Assembly: GCF_021864535.1 (NCBI RefSeq)
Contig: NZ_JAKJIC010000029.1
Span: 1 to 42,293, forward strand
From: Oryzibacter oryziterrae
GTDB lineage: Bacteria > Pseudomonadota > Alphaproteobacteria > Rhizobiales > Pleomorphomonadaceae
Reading direction: 5' to 3'
Length of the DNA: 42,293 bases
Shown here one piece after another: positions 1 to 8,042 of this stretch. Position 1 is the first letter of the stretch; each line of letters begins with the position of its first letter. The notes beneath the pieces are model-generated. The model ran no database searches. It was not told where the DNA came from and worked only from the letters and a program-made list of their open reading frames with translations. The position numbers were made by a program, and so were the translations under genes.

Positions 1-75
1 CGGCAGAGCTTCAGCTCTGACCAGGGCATTGCACTCATAAACACAACTTAAAGATGCAAAATCAAGGATGAAAGC

Positions 76-1014
76 ATGACAAAGTTGAGCACAATTCTGA
101 AGAGCCTGGCAAAAATCGCTGCGGTATCGTCCATTCTTGCTCCAGTTGCGGCCTTTGCCCTGACGCCGGACCTTTCCCCGGAGCAGAAGGACCGGGTTCG
201 CGCTGACAAGGTTCCCGAAGCCGTCGCAGCGATCCCGAAGGACTACAAGTTCGTGCAGGACGGCGTCCTGACCGTCGCGACCGTGCCCTGGCAGTTGCCC
301 CTGGTCGACTATGCCTCGGACACCAAGACGCCGATCGGCAATGAGACCGACATCGCGCAGATCATCGCCGACAGCCTCGGCCTCAAGCTCGACCTGCACC
401 CGATTGCTTGGCCCGACTGGCCGCTCGGCCTCACCTCCGGCAAGTTCGACGCCGTGATCTCCAACGTGACCGTCACCGAAGAGCGCAAGGAGAAGTTCGA
501 CTTCTCCACCTATCGGCAGGATGTGCTCGGCTTCTACGTCAAGAAGGACAGCCCGATCAAGTCGATCACCGAGCCCAAGGATGTCGCCGGCCTCAAGGTC
601 ATCGTCGGTTCCGGCACCAATCAGGAACAGATCCTGCTCAACTGGGTCAAGCAGAACAAGGATGCCGGCCTCGCCGACACCGAGATCCAGTATTACGACG
701 ATCAGGCCGTCCGCCATCTCGCCATCGAGTCCGGCCGGGCCGATGCCGATCTGGAGCCGAACTCCGCCGAGGCCTTCCTGGCTGAACAGAATGGCAAGAC
801 CAGACTCGTCGGCCTCGTCAACGGTGGTTGGCCGCTGACCGCCGAGATCGCCGTTGCCACCAAGAAGGGCAGCGGCCTCGCCGACGCGATCACCGCCGCG
901 CTCAACGCGCAGATCAAGAATGGCAACTACGGCAAGGTTTTGGCCCGTTGGGGCCTGACGTCCGAGGGGATCGAAAGCTCGCGCACCAATCCTCCGGGGC
1001 TGCCCAAGTCCTGA
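76..1014 (+). CDS. ABC transporter substrate-binding protein, amino-acid type (family 3), copy 1
   Basis: This is a periplasmic solute-binding protein of 312 aa that would capture an amino acid or small amino-acid-like compound for an ABC importer. Residues 1-28 form a Sec signal peptide (basic Lys start, hydrophobic core, cleavage after AFA). The mature part has the family-3 pattern: beta strands around VLTVATVPW, then LTSGKFDAVISNVTVTEERK, FDFSTY and GSGTNQE, which line the ligand cleft in this family. The ATG follows an AAGGATG Shine-Dalgarno sequence. It is the first of two tandem paralogs and is co-directional with flavin oxidoreductases. No permease or ATPase gene for it is in the window, so partners may lie to the left or elsewhere. 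The ligand is unknown; the neighbours suggest an organosulfur compound, which is inference. Confidence 0.9.
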   Translation: MTKLSTILKSLAKIAAVSSILAPVAAFALTPDLSPEQKDRVRADKVPEAVAAIPKDYKFVQDGVLTVATVPWQLPLVDYASDTKTPIGNETDIAQIIADSLGLKLDLHPIAWPDWPLGLTSGKFDAVISNVTVTEERKEKFDFSTYRQDVLGFYVKKDSPIKSITEPKDVAGLKVIVGSGTNQEQILLNWVKQNKDAGLADTEIQYYDDQAVRHLAIESGRADADLEPNSAEAFLAEQNGKTRLVGLVNGGWPLTAEIAVATKKGSGLADAITAALNAQIKNGNYGKVLARWGLTSEGIESSRTNPPGLPKS

Positions 1015-1027
1015 TTTCGATGAGGTG

Positions 1028-1048
1028 GGAGCGGCTCTCCGCCGCTCC
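1028..1048 (+). other. Intercistronic hairpin between the tandem binding-protein genes
   Basis: The arms GGAGCGG (1028-1034) and CCGCTCC (1042-1048) pair perfectly across a 7-nt loop, between the stop of the first binding-protein gene and the start of the second. There is no following T-run. It is more likely an mRNA-stabilising or attenuating stem that sets the expression ratio than a full terminator. Confidence 0.5.
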
Positions 1049-1091
1049 TGCCGCTTGCGTTCACAACATGCTAGCCCAAGGAAAATCGGCC

Positions 1092-2024
1092 ATGCGCTCC
1101 CGTCGTTCGTTCTCGTTGCTGATCGCCAGTTCGATACTGGGCACAGTCTTGCTATCACCCGCTCTCGCCGACGATTTCGATTTTGCGCCTGAGCAGGCCG
1201 CACGGCCTCACGTCAGTGTCGACCAGAAGGCCATCGATGCCATCTCCAAGGACTTCAAGTTCGCCCAGGACGGGGTGTTCACCGTCGCCGTCGCCCCGTT
1301 TGCCCCGCCGATCGCAACCTACGCAACGGATGCAGCCACCGTTGTCGGTGCCGATCCCGACATTGCCAGCCTGATTGCCGAAAGCCTTGGTCGCAAGCTC
1401 GTCTTGCAGCCGGTCGCCTGGCCGGACTGGCCGCTGGGACTGACCTCGGGCAAGTATGACGCTGTCATTTCCAATGTCGGCGTCACCGAAGCGCGCAAGG
1501 AAAAGTTCGACTTCTCCACCTACCGACTCGGCCTGCATGGCTTCTACGTGCGCAACGACAGCCAGATCGCGGCGATCAAGGAGCCTAAGGACGCCGCGGG
1601 ATTGAAGATCATCACGGGTTCCGGCACCAATCAGGAAAAGATCCTGCTGGAGTGGAACAAGCGCAATACGGCCGCGGGCCTCGCGCCCATCGAGCTGAAG
1701 TATTACGATGATCAGGCGGCCAACGTCCTTGCCTTGCTGTCCGGTCGAGCCGATGCGATCTTCAATCCCAACGGTCCGCTCGCCTATGAGGCAGCCAAAC
1801 ACGGTCAGATCCATTCCGTTGGCACCGTCAATGCCGGCTGGCCCCTGAAATCCGATGTCGGCATCACCACCCGCAAGGGCAGCGGCCTTGCTCCCGCGTT
1901 GACCATTGCTCTCAACGATCTGATTGCCAGCGGCAAATATGCCGAGGTTCTGAAGCGCTGGAACCTCACCGAAGAAGCCTTGCCGCAGGCCGAAACCAAC
2001 CCGCCCGGCCTGCCGAAGCTCTGA
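1092..2024 (+). CDS. ABC transporter substrate-binding protein, amino-acid type (family 3), copy 2
   Basis: A second family-3 periplasmic binding protein (310 aa from this start), clearly paralogous to the gene before it. Both share WPDWPLGLTSGK, DAVISN, EKFDFSTYR, GSGTNQE, YYDDQA and the C-terminal TNPPGLPK. The ATG at 1092 is chosen because it follows AAGGAAA and begins a good signal peptide (cleavage after ALA, about residue 26). An in-frame ATG at 1020 would add 24 residues ahead of the signal and is less likely. Cleft residues differ between copies in places (the first has NVTVTEE where this has NVGVTEA), so the two may have different affinities. No membrane subunits are adjacent. The gene is probably in one operon with the downstream oxidoreductases, although a stem-loop follows it. 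Confidence 0.9.
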   Translation: MRSRRSFSLLIASSILGTVLLSPALADDFDFAPEQAARPHVSVDQKAIDAISKDFKFAQDGVFTVAVAPFAPPIATYATDAATVVGADPDIASLIAESLGRKLVLQPVAWPDWPLGLTSGKYDAVISNVGVTEARKEKFDFSTYRLGLHGFYVRNDSQIAAIKEPKDAAGLKIITGSGTNQEKILLEWNKRNTAAGLAPIELKYYDDQAANVLALLSGRADAIFNPNGPLAYEAAKHGQIHSVGTVNAGWPLKSDVGITTRKGSGLAPALTIALNDLIASGKYAEVLKRWNLTEEALPQAETNPPGLPKL

Positions 2025-2055
2025 TACCAAGCGGCATTGAAAATGACTCTTGGTA
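2025..2055 (+). terminator. Possible weak terminator or processing hairpin after the binding-protein pair
   Basis: The inverted repeat TACCAAG (2025-2031) / CTTGGTA (2049-2055) begins right after the stop codon and encloses a second small stem, CATT/AATG. Only a broken T-rich stretch (TTCCGTTTT) follows. It could be a leaky terminator that lowers expression of the downstream enzyme genes. Confidence 0.4.
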
Positions 2056-2162
2056 TTCCGTTTTCGACTTTCTCATGCCTTTGATGCAGATGAGAAATTC
2101 GAAATCTCTTCAATGAGCCGATGCGTCAGCATCTTGGCGAGTTGGTATGAGAGGCCGTCATC

Positions 2163-3182
2163 ATGACGATTGACCACATTGCCTTCTTGACACCCGGCAA
2201 CTATCCGGCGACCACTCCGCGCGAAGGATTGGAAAAGGCGCTCCGCCTGATCGAAGCCGGCGAGCGGATCGGGTTCGACAGCGCCTGGGTTCGTTCGCGC
2301 CATCTCGAACGCGGCATTTCCTCGGCCGCCACCCTCCTGGCGGCGGCCAGCCAACGGACCAAGCGTATCGGCCTCGGCACCGCCGTGATCCAGCTTGGCT
2401 ATGAAAACCCCTTCCGCCTGGCCGAGGATCTTGCCACCGTCGACGTCCTGTCCGATGGCCGGCTTCTGCCCGGTGTCAGTGCGGGACCACCGCTGCACGG
2501 CCATTTCCTTGGCGACCTGTTCTATGACGCCGATCCGAGCACCATCGATTTCAGCTACACGCGCGTGCTAAAGCTGCGTGAGAACATCCGTAGCAATCTC
2601 CTTGGCAATGCAGATGATTTCGTCTTCTCACCTGCCGGAAATCAGCGTCCGAGATTGCACCCGGTTGCCCCTGGACTTGACCAGCGCCTGTGGTATGGCG
2701 GCGGCTCCCTGCGCTCTGCCGAATGGGCCGGCAAGAATGGCTTCCACATCCTGATCGGCAATCTCAATCAGGGCGAGACGACGGACGTCTTCTTCGAGGC
2801 CCAGCGCAGCCACTTCGACCTGTTCCAGGCCAGTTGGACCGCAGCCTACCCAGCCCGCGTAGCGCTCGGACGCGTCCTGCTGCCGACCGACAGCGCCAGT
2901 CGGACATCGCGTGAAAAATACGCAGCCTTCGCGGCAGCGCGTCACGAACGGACGCTTTCGCCGCAGGGCGATCGGCGAACCTTGTTCACGCCGGATCTCG
3001 TCGGCACCTCAGACCAGATCCTCGAAGCGCTTCGCCGCGATCCTATCCTGCCTCTTGTCAGCGAGTTCCGCCTGGAATTGCCCTATGACTTCGAGGAGGA
3101 AGACTATGTCCAGGTCCTCACCGACTTCGCCGGCAAGATCGCGCCGGAACTGGGCTGGCGGAACACAGCCCTTGCAGCATGA
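2163..3182 (+). CDS. LLM-class flavin-dependent oxidoreductase (luciferase-like monooxygenase)
   Basis: A 339-aa protein of the bacterial luciferase-like TIM-barrel superfamily, which uses reduced FMN (or F420) and O2 to attack sulfonates, thioethers, amines or similar compounds. Family features seen: GERIGFDSAWV near residue 40, the SAATLLAAASQRTKRIGLGTAV block, NPFRLAEDLATVDVLSDGR, and the YGGGS / AEWAGKNGFH segment, which contacts the flavin phosphate in this family. GAGAGG precedes the ATG at a good distance. It lies downstream of two binding proteins and upstream of a nitroreductase-like protein that could supply reduced flavin. This recalls organosulfur operons in other bacteria, where a binding protein, an LLM oxygenase and a flavin reductase occur together. 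The substrate is unknown. Confidence 0.85.
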   Translation: MTIDHIAFLTPGNYPATTPREGLEKALRLIEAGERIGFDSAWVRSRHLERGISSAATLLAAASQRTKRIGLGTAVIQLGYENPFRLAEDLATVDVLSDGRLLPGVSAGPPLHGHFLGDLFYDADPSTIDFSYTRVLKLRENIRSNLLGNADDFVFSPAGNQRPRLHPVAPGLDQRLWYGGGSLRSAEWAGKNGFHILIGNLNQGETTDVFFEAQRSHFDLFQASWTAAYPARVALGRVLLPTDSASRTSREKYAAFAAARHERTLSPQGDRRTLFTPDLVGTSDQILEALRRDPILPLVSEFRLELPYDFEEEDYVQVLTDFAGKIAPELGWRNTALAA

Positions 3183-3221
3183 TGCCCACGCTCAGCAGTC
3201 ACATCCGGACAAGATCATTGC

Positions 3222-4064
3222 ATGACTAGACAGACAGACTCACATCGCGCCGCTGTTCAGGCGGCCTTTTCAGCGCGCTACCGTTCAGACGCCGCACCGG
3301 CAGCCAATCAATGGTCCGGCGTTCTCGATCTTCAGTTCGCCCATCGAACCATTCGCGACTTTACCGACCAGCCCTTGGCTGCCGGCACACTCGAACTGCT
3401 GGTCGGGGCGGCCCAATCAGCCGCGAGTTCCTCCAATCTCCAGCTGTGGAGTGTCGTCGCAGTCGAAGATCCCGCCCGGCGGGCCAGATTTGCCGAGCTT
3501 GCCGGCAACCAGCAGCACATCGCCGTGGCACCGTTGCTGCTGATCTTTCTGGCCGACCTTTCGCGTGCGGAGCGGGTCGCCGAGCGTCTCGAACGCCCGC
3601 GCGAAGGTCTGTCCTATCTCGATACGTTCCTGGTCGGGGCCCTTGACGCGGCGCTCGCAGCCCAGAACGCCGTGCTGGCCGCGGAATCGCTCGGCCTTGG
3701 AACCGTGTATATCGGAGCGTTGCGCAATCGCATTGTCGAGGTTGCCGCCGAACTTGGTCTGCCTCGCCACGTGGCGCCGGTCTTTGGACTGGTGATTGGT
3801 CATCCCGACCCTGCCAATACGGCCGGCGTCAAGCCTCGCTTGCCGCAAAGCATCGTGCTGCACCGGGAAACCTATGGCCCCGAGTCTGAAGCGGCCGAAG
3901 TCGCCGCCTATGACGTGCGGTTTCATGGATTCCAGGCTGATCAAAACCTGCCGCGTCAGAACTGGAGCGAAGTGCTCGCCGCTCGCATAGGTTCAGCCAA
4001 TGCCCTGAACGGCCGTCAATATCTAGGTGCCGCCCTCGCCGACTTCGGCTTTACCAACAAATAG
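3222..4064 (+). CDS. NADPH-dependent nitroreductase-family oxidoreductase
   Basis: A 280-aa flavoprotein of the nitroreductase superfamily (NfsA/FRP-like). The N-terminal FMN-binding signature is HRTIRDFTDQPL (about residues 43-54), followed by AAQSAASSSNLQLWSVV (about 67-83). A central AAQNAVLAAESLGLGTVYIGALR block and a PVFGLVIGHPD strand are typical of FMN contact and dimerisation. Proteins of this kind pass electrons from NAD(P)H to FMN or other acceptors. Here it could supply reduced flavin to the monooxygenase encoded just upstream. It starts 39 nt after the preceding gene with only a weak ribosome site, and 7 nt separate its stop from the next start, so the three enzyme genes are probably co-transcribed. 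Confidence 0.85.
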   Translation: MTRQTDSHRAAVQAAFSARYRSDAAPAANQWSGVLDLQFAHRTIRDFTDQPLAAGTLELLVGAAQSAASSSNLQLWSVVAVEDPARRARFAELAGNQQHIAVAPLLLIFLADLSRAERVAERLERPREGLSYLDTFLVGALDAALAAQNAVLAAESLGLGTVYIGALRNRIVEVAAELGLPRHVAPVFGLVIGHPDPANTAGVKPRLPQSIVLHRETYGPESEAAEVAAYDVRFHGFQADQNLPRQNWSEVLAARIGSANALNGRQYLGAALADFGFTNK

Positions 4065-4071
4065 GACTGTC

Positions 4072-4419
4072 ATGAGCCGCGACCTTCTCATTCTCATCGC
4101 CCCCGGATTTCCGGATGCAAAGCTGTCCTCGGACCGGCTTTACTATTGCCCCCATTGCAACGTCATCGAAGGCCTGCTTGCCACCTTCCCCGAGCTGCGG
4201 GACAAAGTGGACGTGCTCCGCGTCCCCTTCCCTCGCCCGCGTCCCACCGTGATCGAGCGGATCGGTGAGGACAATCAAGGCCTCCCCGTTCTCATCTTCG
4301 GCGATGCGGCGACAGCTCCCGACGACGCCAAGGCGTATGGCGAGACCCGTTTCATCAACGATCCAAAGCGGATCCCCCAGCTTCTGGCCGAGCGTCACGG
4401 CATTCCCTTTTCGCACTAG
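4072..4419 (+). CDS. DUF3088-family protein
   Basis: A small 115-aa soluble protein of the DUF3088 family, which has a thioredoxin-like architecture by family description. The segment YYCPHCNVIEGLLATFPEL near residues 24-42 carries a CPHC pair placed like the redox CxxC of thioredoxins. It is followed by VDVLRVPFPRPR and LPVLIF, the last resembling the cis-proline strand. The ATG at 4072 is preceded by AGGA and lies 7 nt after the nitroreductase stop. An in-frame start 45 nt upstream would overlap that gene and lacks a ribosome site. Position at the operon end suggests a role alongside the flavin enzymes, perhaps thiol or disulfide handling; this is inference. Confidence 0.75.
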   Translation: MSRDLLILIAPGFPDAKLSSDRLYYCPHCNVIEGLLATFPELRDKVDVLRVPFPRPRPTVIERIGEDNQGLPVLIFGDAATAPDDAKAYGETRFINDPKRIPQLLAERHGIPFSH

Positions 4420-4456
4420 GCCCGATCCTGAAGGTCGGCTTCCCTCCGCCGCACCG

Positions 4457-5812
4457 TCAGGACAAACTGAGCGTGCGCGTGGCGTAGAGGGCGGTAAAGT
4501 CCGGGTCGTGACAAATGAAGATCACGGCAGCGCCACGGCCTTGCTCCTGTCTGATCAGGGTCGCCAGTCGCGCCTTGTTCGCACGGTCCAGGCCGCGTTG
4601 GGCTTCGTCGAGCAGCAGGAGCGAGGGCGCACGGACCAGGGCCGAGGCCACAGCAACAAAGCGCCTGCTGGCCGCATCCAGGTCGAGAGGATGCCGTTGC
4701 GCCACCTCGACAAGCCCAACTCGCTCCAGAACCGCGTCGACTCGCAGATTGCGCTGCTGCGCGGATAGTCCGAGCTGTTCCACGCCGAAGGCCACTTCCT
4801 GTCGCACCGTCGGGGCAAACAGCTGGTTCTCGGGTTCCTGGAACACGGTCCCGACCTCAACGGCAATCTGGTCGATGCGCCGCCCGCGCGTGTCGTTGCC
4901 GGCGAGGATCACGCGCCCCGACTTCGGAACGAGAATGCCGTTGATCAGTCGGAACAAGGTGCTCTTGCCGGCCCCGTTGCGTCCGGTCAGGGCCACGGCC
5001 TCACCGGGAAAGAAGCGGGCGTCGAAGCCATCGAACAACGGCGTGCTTCCGGGATAGGCGAAGGAAAGCCCCTGAACGGCCAGGATGGCCTTGTCACCCG
5101 TGGCGTCGCCCGGGCCGGAGATCGCCGGCAGCAGTGGCTGCGACGGCTCAAAAGGCTGCAAAACACCACCCGACAGCGAAAGCATCCGGCAGCCGAGCCT
5201 AAGGGCCAGATCTGGCTCGACATCCAGAAGCAGGACCGCCGTATCCCGCGGCAACGCCTCGATGGCGCGCGCCAGTAGGCCGCGCGCCGCGACATCCAGG
5301 TTGCCAGCCGGCTCGTCGAGCACCAGCACTTGCGGGCGAAGCGCCAGAGCCGCGGCGATGGACAGCCGCTGTTGCTCGCCACCGGACAGGGTGAAGGGAT
5401 CGCGATCAGCAAGGGCCGACAGGCCGAGCCGATCAGTGAGATCGGCCACCCGCTCAGTCATCTCGGCGCGAGGAAGCAACAAGTTCTCCGGCCCGAAGGC
5501 GATCTCCTCCTTAACGCTGAAGGCACGGCCGGACAGCTGGTGCATGGGCACCTGACCGACATATTGCACCGTCCCGGGGCGGACCGATGGGGAGAGGACA
5601 GCAGGATCATCGCCGCCGATCGTGACGGTTCCGCTACGATGCGCTCCTTGCCCATGCCAACCGGCAATCACTTGCCCGAGACTGGATTTGCCCGAACCAT
5701 TGGACCCGATGATCGCCACGCGCTCGCCCGGTGCGAGGGTCAACCTGACGCCCCGCAGGACCTCGACCGCTCCCCAGCGGAGGGTCAGATCTTCGACTGC
5801 AACCAGATCCAT
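4457..5812 (-). CDS. Fused ECF transporter ATPase (EcfA1-A2-like), two nucleotide-binding domains
   Basis: This 451-aa protein holds both ATPase domains of an energy-coupling-factor vitamin/micronutrient importer in one chain. Domain 1 has Walker A GSNGSGKSS (36-44), signature LSGGEQ (142-147) and Walker B LVLDEP (163-168). Domain 2 has Walker A GRNGAGKST (277-285), Q-loop VFQEPENQ (323-330), Walker B LLLDEA (399-404) and switch His435. The second signature has decayed to LDLDAASRR, so the two ATP sites should be unequal. The ATG at 5812 is the start that gives a normal N-terminus; the frame is open further upstream without homology. It overlaps the T-component gene by 28 nt, which implies translational coupling. 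A dead 180-nt copy of part of domain 2 lies at 34401-34580. Confidence 0.9.
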   Translation of the reverse strand: MDLVAVEDLTLRWGAVEVLRGVRLTLAPGERVAIIGSNGSGKSSLGQVIAGWHGQGAHRSGTVTIGGDDPAVLSPSVRPGTVQYVGQVPMHQLSGRAFSVKEEIAFGPENLLLPRAEMTERVADLTDRLGLSALADRDPFTLSGGEQQRLSIAAALALRPQVLVLDEPAGNLDVAARGLLARAIEALPRDTAVLLLDVEPDLALRLGCRMLSLSGGVLQPFEPSQPLLPAISGPGDATGDKAILAVQGLSFAYPGSTPLFDGFDARFFPGEAVALTGRNGAGKSTLFRLINGILVPKSGRVILAGNDTRGRRIDQIAVEVGTVFQEPENQLFAPTVRQEVAFGVEQLGLSAQQRNLRVDAVLERVGLVEVAQRHPLDLDAASRRFVAVASALVRAPSLLLLDEAQRGLDRANKARLATLIRQEQGRGAAVIFICHDPDFTALYATRTLSLS

Positions 5813-6543
5813 GAAACAACACCAAGCTGAACAAACGAGAGGGATACCAACGCCAGGCGCACCCAATGCTGCCAGGCTGCGTCGGGCACCGGCAGCAGGG
5901 TTGTCCGCCGGGGAAAGGCCCTGAAACCGCGCTGGGCGAGAACGTGACTGCGCTGGTCCGCCTCGATGAGCGCCGTCGTGATCAGGGGCGAAATCAGCAG
6001 GAAGACGCCCCGCAGTCGCTTCAATGGAGAGCCCCCGAGCCGCCAGCCTCGCGTTTGCTGCGCATGACGGATTGCTTGAACGCGAGCCTTGAAACTTTCG
6101 AGGATCAGCAACGGGCTGGCAATCAGATAGGCCAAGGCCGGCGGCCATCCGGCCGCGTCGAGCGCGCGCAGCAGGCTTGCCGGCGGTGTGGACAGGAGCG
6201 TCGCCAGCGACAGAACCACCACCGACGTCACCCGCCCCGACAGGGACAGGCCGCGTTCAAAGCCGATCCGGCTGAAGTTCAGCGGGCCATAGAGCGGTTC
6301 GGCGTCCGGATGGCGCAGGAAGATGGTCTGCACCAGCAGAACCGCGGCGGAGAAGGGCAGCGTCACCTCAAGAACACGGCGCAGGAGGCGGGGGCCAAGC
6401 TGCGGACTGATACCCCAGACAACCGCCAGAACCAGACCGGCAAATCCCCAGCTGGCGAGGGGTGGCAAAAGCAACACGAAACTCGCCGCCCAGACAAGGG
6501 CGGCGAGCTTGGTTCGCGGATTGAGTTCAAGCGTCACGCTCAT
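5785..6543 (-). CDS. ECF transporter T component (EcfT-like transmembrane coupling protein)
   Basis: A 252-aa integral membrane protein that couples the ECF ATPases to a substrate-binding S component. Several hydrophobic segments precede the cytoplasmic coupling helices, which carry the family arginine motifs: HAQQTRGWRLGG (about residues 161-172) and SHVLAQRGFRAFP, equivalents of the paired Ala-Arg-Gly elements that dock in the ATPase grooves. It follows the S-component gene by 9 nt and overlaps the ATPase gene. All parts of a dedicated (group I) ECF transporter are therefore encoded together in the order S, T, A. Confidence 0.88.
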   Translation of the reverse strand: MSVTLELNPRTKLAALVWAASFVLLLPPLASWGFAGLVLAVVWGISPQLGPRLLRRVLEVTLPFSAAVLLVQTIFLRHPDAEPLYGPLNFSRIGFERGLSLSGRVTSVVVLSLATLLSTPPASLLRALDAAGWPPALAYLIASPLLILESFKARVQAIRHAQQTRGWRLGGSPLKRLRGVFLLISPLITTALIEADQRSHVLAQRGFRAFPRRTTLLPVPDAAWQHWVRLALVSLSFVQLGVVSWIWLQSKI

Positions 6544-6552
6544 GCGGAAAGG

Positions 6553-7149
6553 TCAGCCGCGCGTATACTTGAGATGCGAGAAGCCGTGGGTCAGTCGTTC
6601 AGGCAAGCGCTTGACGATCAGCCAGACGATAACCGCGGTGATTACCTTGTCGGCCACGTTGGAGCCGAACACGGTGAGGGCCACCGAACTGAACAGGGTC
6701 TGCCCGAGCTGCGAGAAGTAGGCGACCGCAAAGTCGGAGCCTGCCCCGGTCACACCGCCGAAGAGATAGACCTGGATCGGCACCGCCACGACCGTCAGGA
6801 CGGCGGCGATGATCACGCCGGAAATCACCACCTGCCAGATCTGGCGGAACAGCCCGAAACGCGCCAGCAGACCCGTCGCCACGCCGATCACCAGCGCCAC
6901 CGGCGCGAAGGCTGCGGCGACCGGATTGGTGATGAGACCCCAGATCAGGTTGGTCAGCAATCCGGCGGCACCGCCGGCGATCGGTCCGGCCAGCAAGCCG
7001 ACAAGGATCGTGCCGAAAGAGTCGAGAAAGACCGGCAGGTGCAAGGCATCGTTGATCTGGCCGCCGACGATGTTGATGACGATCGCAACCGCGATCAGCG
7101 TCAGGACACGGGTGTTGAACTGTTCACGTACGGCTACGGCTTCGGTCAT
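6553..7149 (-). CDS. ECF transporter S component (substrate-specific membrane subunit)
   Basis: A 198-aa, very hydrophobic protein with about six membrane segments, matching the size and layout of ECF S components. Recognisable parts are NIVGGQINDAL, FLDSFGTILVGLLAGPIAGG and GLLTNLIWGL near the N-terminal half, a pattern shared by a subfamily of uncharacterised S components. ATG 7149 is chosen over a TTG 21 nt upstream because an AGGAGA ribosome site sits six bases before it. It lies between the PPC-domain gene and EcfT in one leftward operon. No riboswitch of the TPP, cobalamin or FMN type was recognised upstream, so the ligand cannot be named. Confidence 0.85.
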   Translation of the reverse strand: MTEAVAVREQFNTRVLTLIAVAIVINIVGGQINDALHLPVFLDSFGTILVGLLAGPIAGGAAGLLTNLIWGLITNPVAAAFAPVALVIGVATGLLARFGLFRQIWQVVISGVIIAAVLTVVAVPIQVYLFGGVTGAGSDFAVAYFSQLGQTLFSSVALTVFGSNVADKVITAVIVWLIVKRLPERLTHGFSHLKYTRG

Positions 7150-7188
7150 GGCTTTCTCCTGTGTTTGCAAAGATTTGAGGCTGACAAG

Positions 7189-7638
7189 TCAGTCCGCCCG
7201 GCGCGGTTCGACCACCAGTTCGTCATAGCCCGACAGGCTGCAGGGCTTGCGCGTGAAGGTGTAGTCTTCGAGTTCCACCAGCACGATCTCGGCCGTGGTG
7301 TAGACCGCCGAGCCGAGCCCGAAATGCGCCCCCACGGTGACGCCATGGCGATCGGACAGCGAGATGTGAAGATGCTCGCCCTGTTCGTCGATGGTGCCTA
7401 CCAGCGATACGATCTCGAAATGCCCCTGCCGGGTTTCCCAAACACCCGTGTTGGCCAGGCGCAACGGCGCCGTGTTCAAGCTGCCAACGGCCGTGACAAT
7501 GGACACGGCCTTCAGGCCACGGGCGGCAACAAAACTCCGTAACCCGGCCAGAAGGTCTTCACCCGGTTTGCAACGAACTGCGTAGAAACGACCGCGGCTG
7601 GGCGGAAGGGCATCAGAACTGGTCACTGGCTGCTCCAT
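7189..7638 (-). CDS. PPC/DUF296-domain protein
   Basis: A 149-aa protein consisting of a single PPC (DUF296) domain. In plants this domain accompanies AT-hooks; the free-standing bacterial forms are small trimeric proteins without an established reaction. The family core is visible: LRSFVAARGLKAVSIVTAVGSL (about residues 34-55), GHFEIVSLVGTI, GEHLHISLSD (about 91-100) and GAHFGLGSAVYTTAEIVLVEL. The His residues in HLH and AHF are the conserved polar cluster of the domain. No AT-hook is present. It is the first gene of the ECF operon, 39 nt before the S component, so it may bind or process the imported compound, or sense it. It has no strong Shine-Dalgarno sequence. Confidence 0.8.
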   Translation of the reverse strand: MEQPVTSSDALPPSRGRFYAVRCKPGEDLLAGLRSFVAARGLKAVSIVTAVGSLNTAPLRLANTGVWETRQGHFEIVSLVGTIDEQGEHLHISLSDRHGVTVGAHFGLGSAVYTTAEIVLVELEDYTFTRKPCSLSGYDELVVEPRRAD

Positions 7639-8042
7639 GGCTGAGGAGCCGAATGATAGTCAGGACACATATAAAATATAGAATTTATATACAATTTAGT
7701 TTGATGCTCGCAGAAAAGTCATACTGTTGCGACTGTCTGGCCATTCAGAGGCGCTTCGCCACGGACGAAGCCTTCCGCTTACCCGCATCTGCTTACAAGG
7801 CTGGCGGACCGGCCTTGGGCATAGATCAGGCGTGCAATGGATTATTTTTCCTGTTGTGGCGCTCGGACGAAATAAAAGTATCTTCCTAAAGATCGCACCG
7901 GATGCGATCGTCGCATCTGTTTTTGAAGTTGACGCCAAGAGCAAAATGACAGCCTGGATGCTCCTTCAAAATTGTCAGAGACTTACACACCCTCTCCTTA
8001 GGTGAATAAGTTACTTTGTGCAGCATTCAAGGCAACTTCAAC
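7639..8042. promoter_or_regulatory. Divergent control region between the PPC-ECF and polyamine-type operons
   Basis: About 400 nt without a convincing gene. Next to the PPC gene is an AT-rich stretch (about 7668-7700) suited to a promoter. At 7891-7909 the arms GATCGCA/TGCGATC form one dyad, and at 7901-7917 GATGCGA/TCGCATC form another. The two overlap and cannot pair at the same time. Nearer the rightward operon is AGGTGA (8000-8005), a candidate ribosome site for a TTG start at 8016. I see no match to common riboswitch cores. Promoters for both operons must lie here; exact positions are not clear. Confidence 0.5.

Noticed and set aside
5866-7542. 558-codon open frame on the plus strand
   Set aside because: Antisense to EcfT, the S component and the PPC gene; rich in Arg, Gln and Asp as expected of a shadow frame.
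7639-8015. Riboswitch (TPP, cobalamin, FMN) for the ECF operon
   Set aside because: I looked for the conserved cores of these classes on the minus strand and did not find them.
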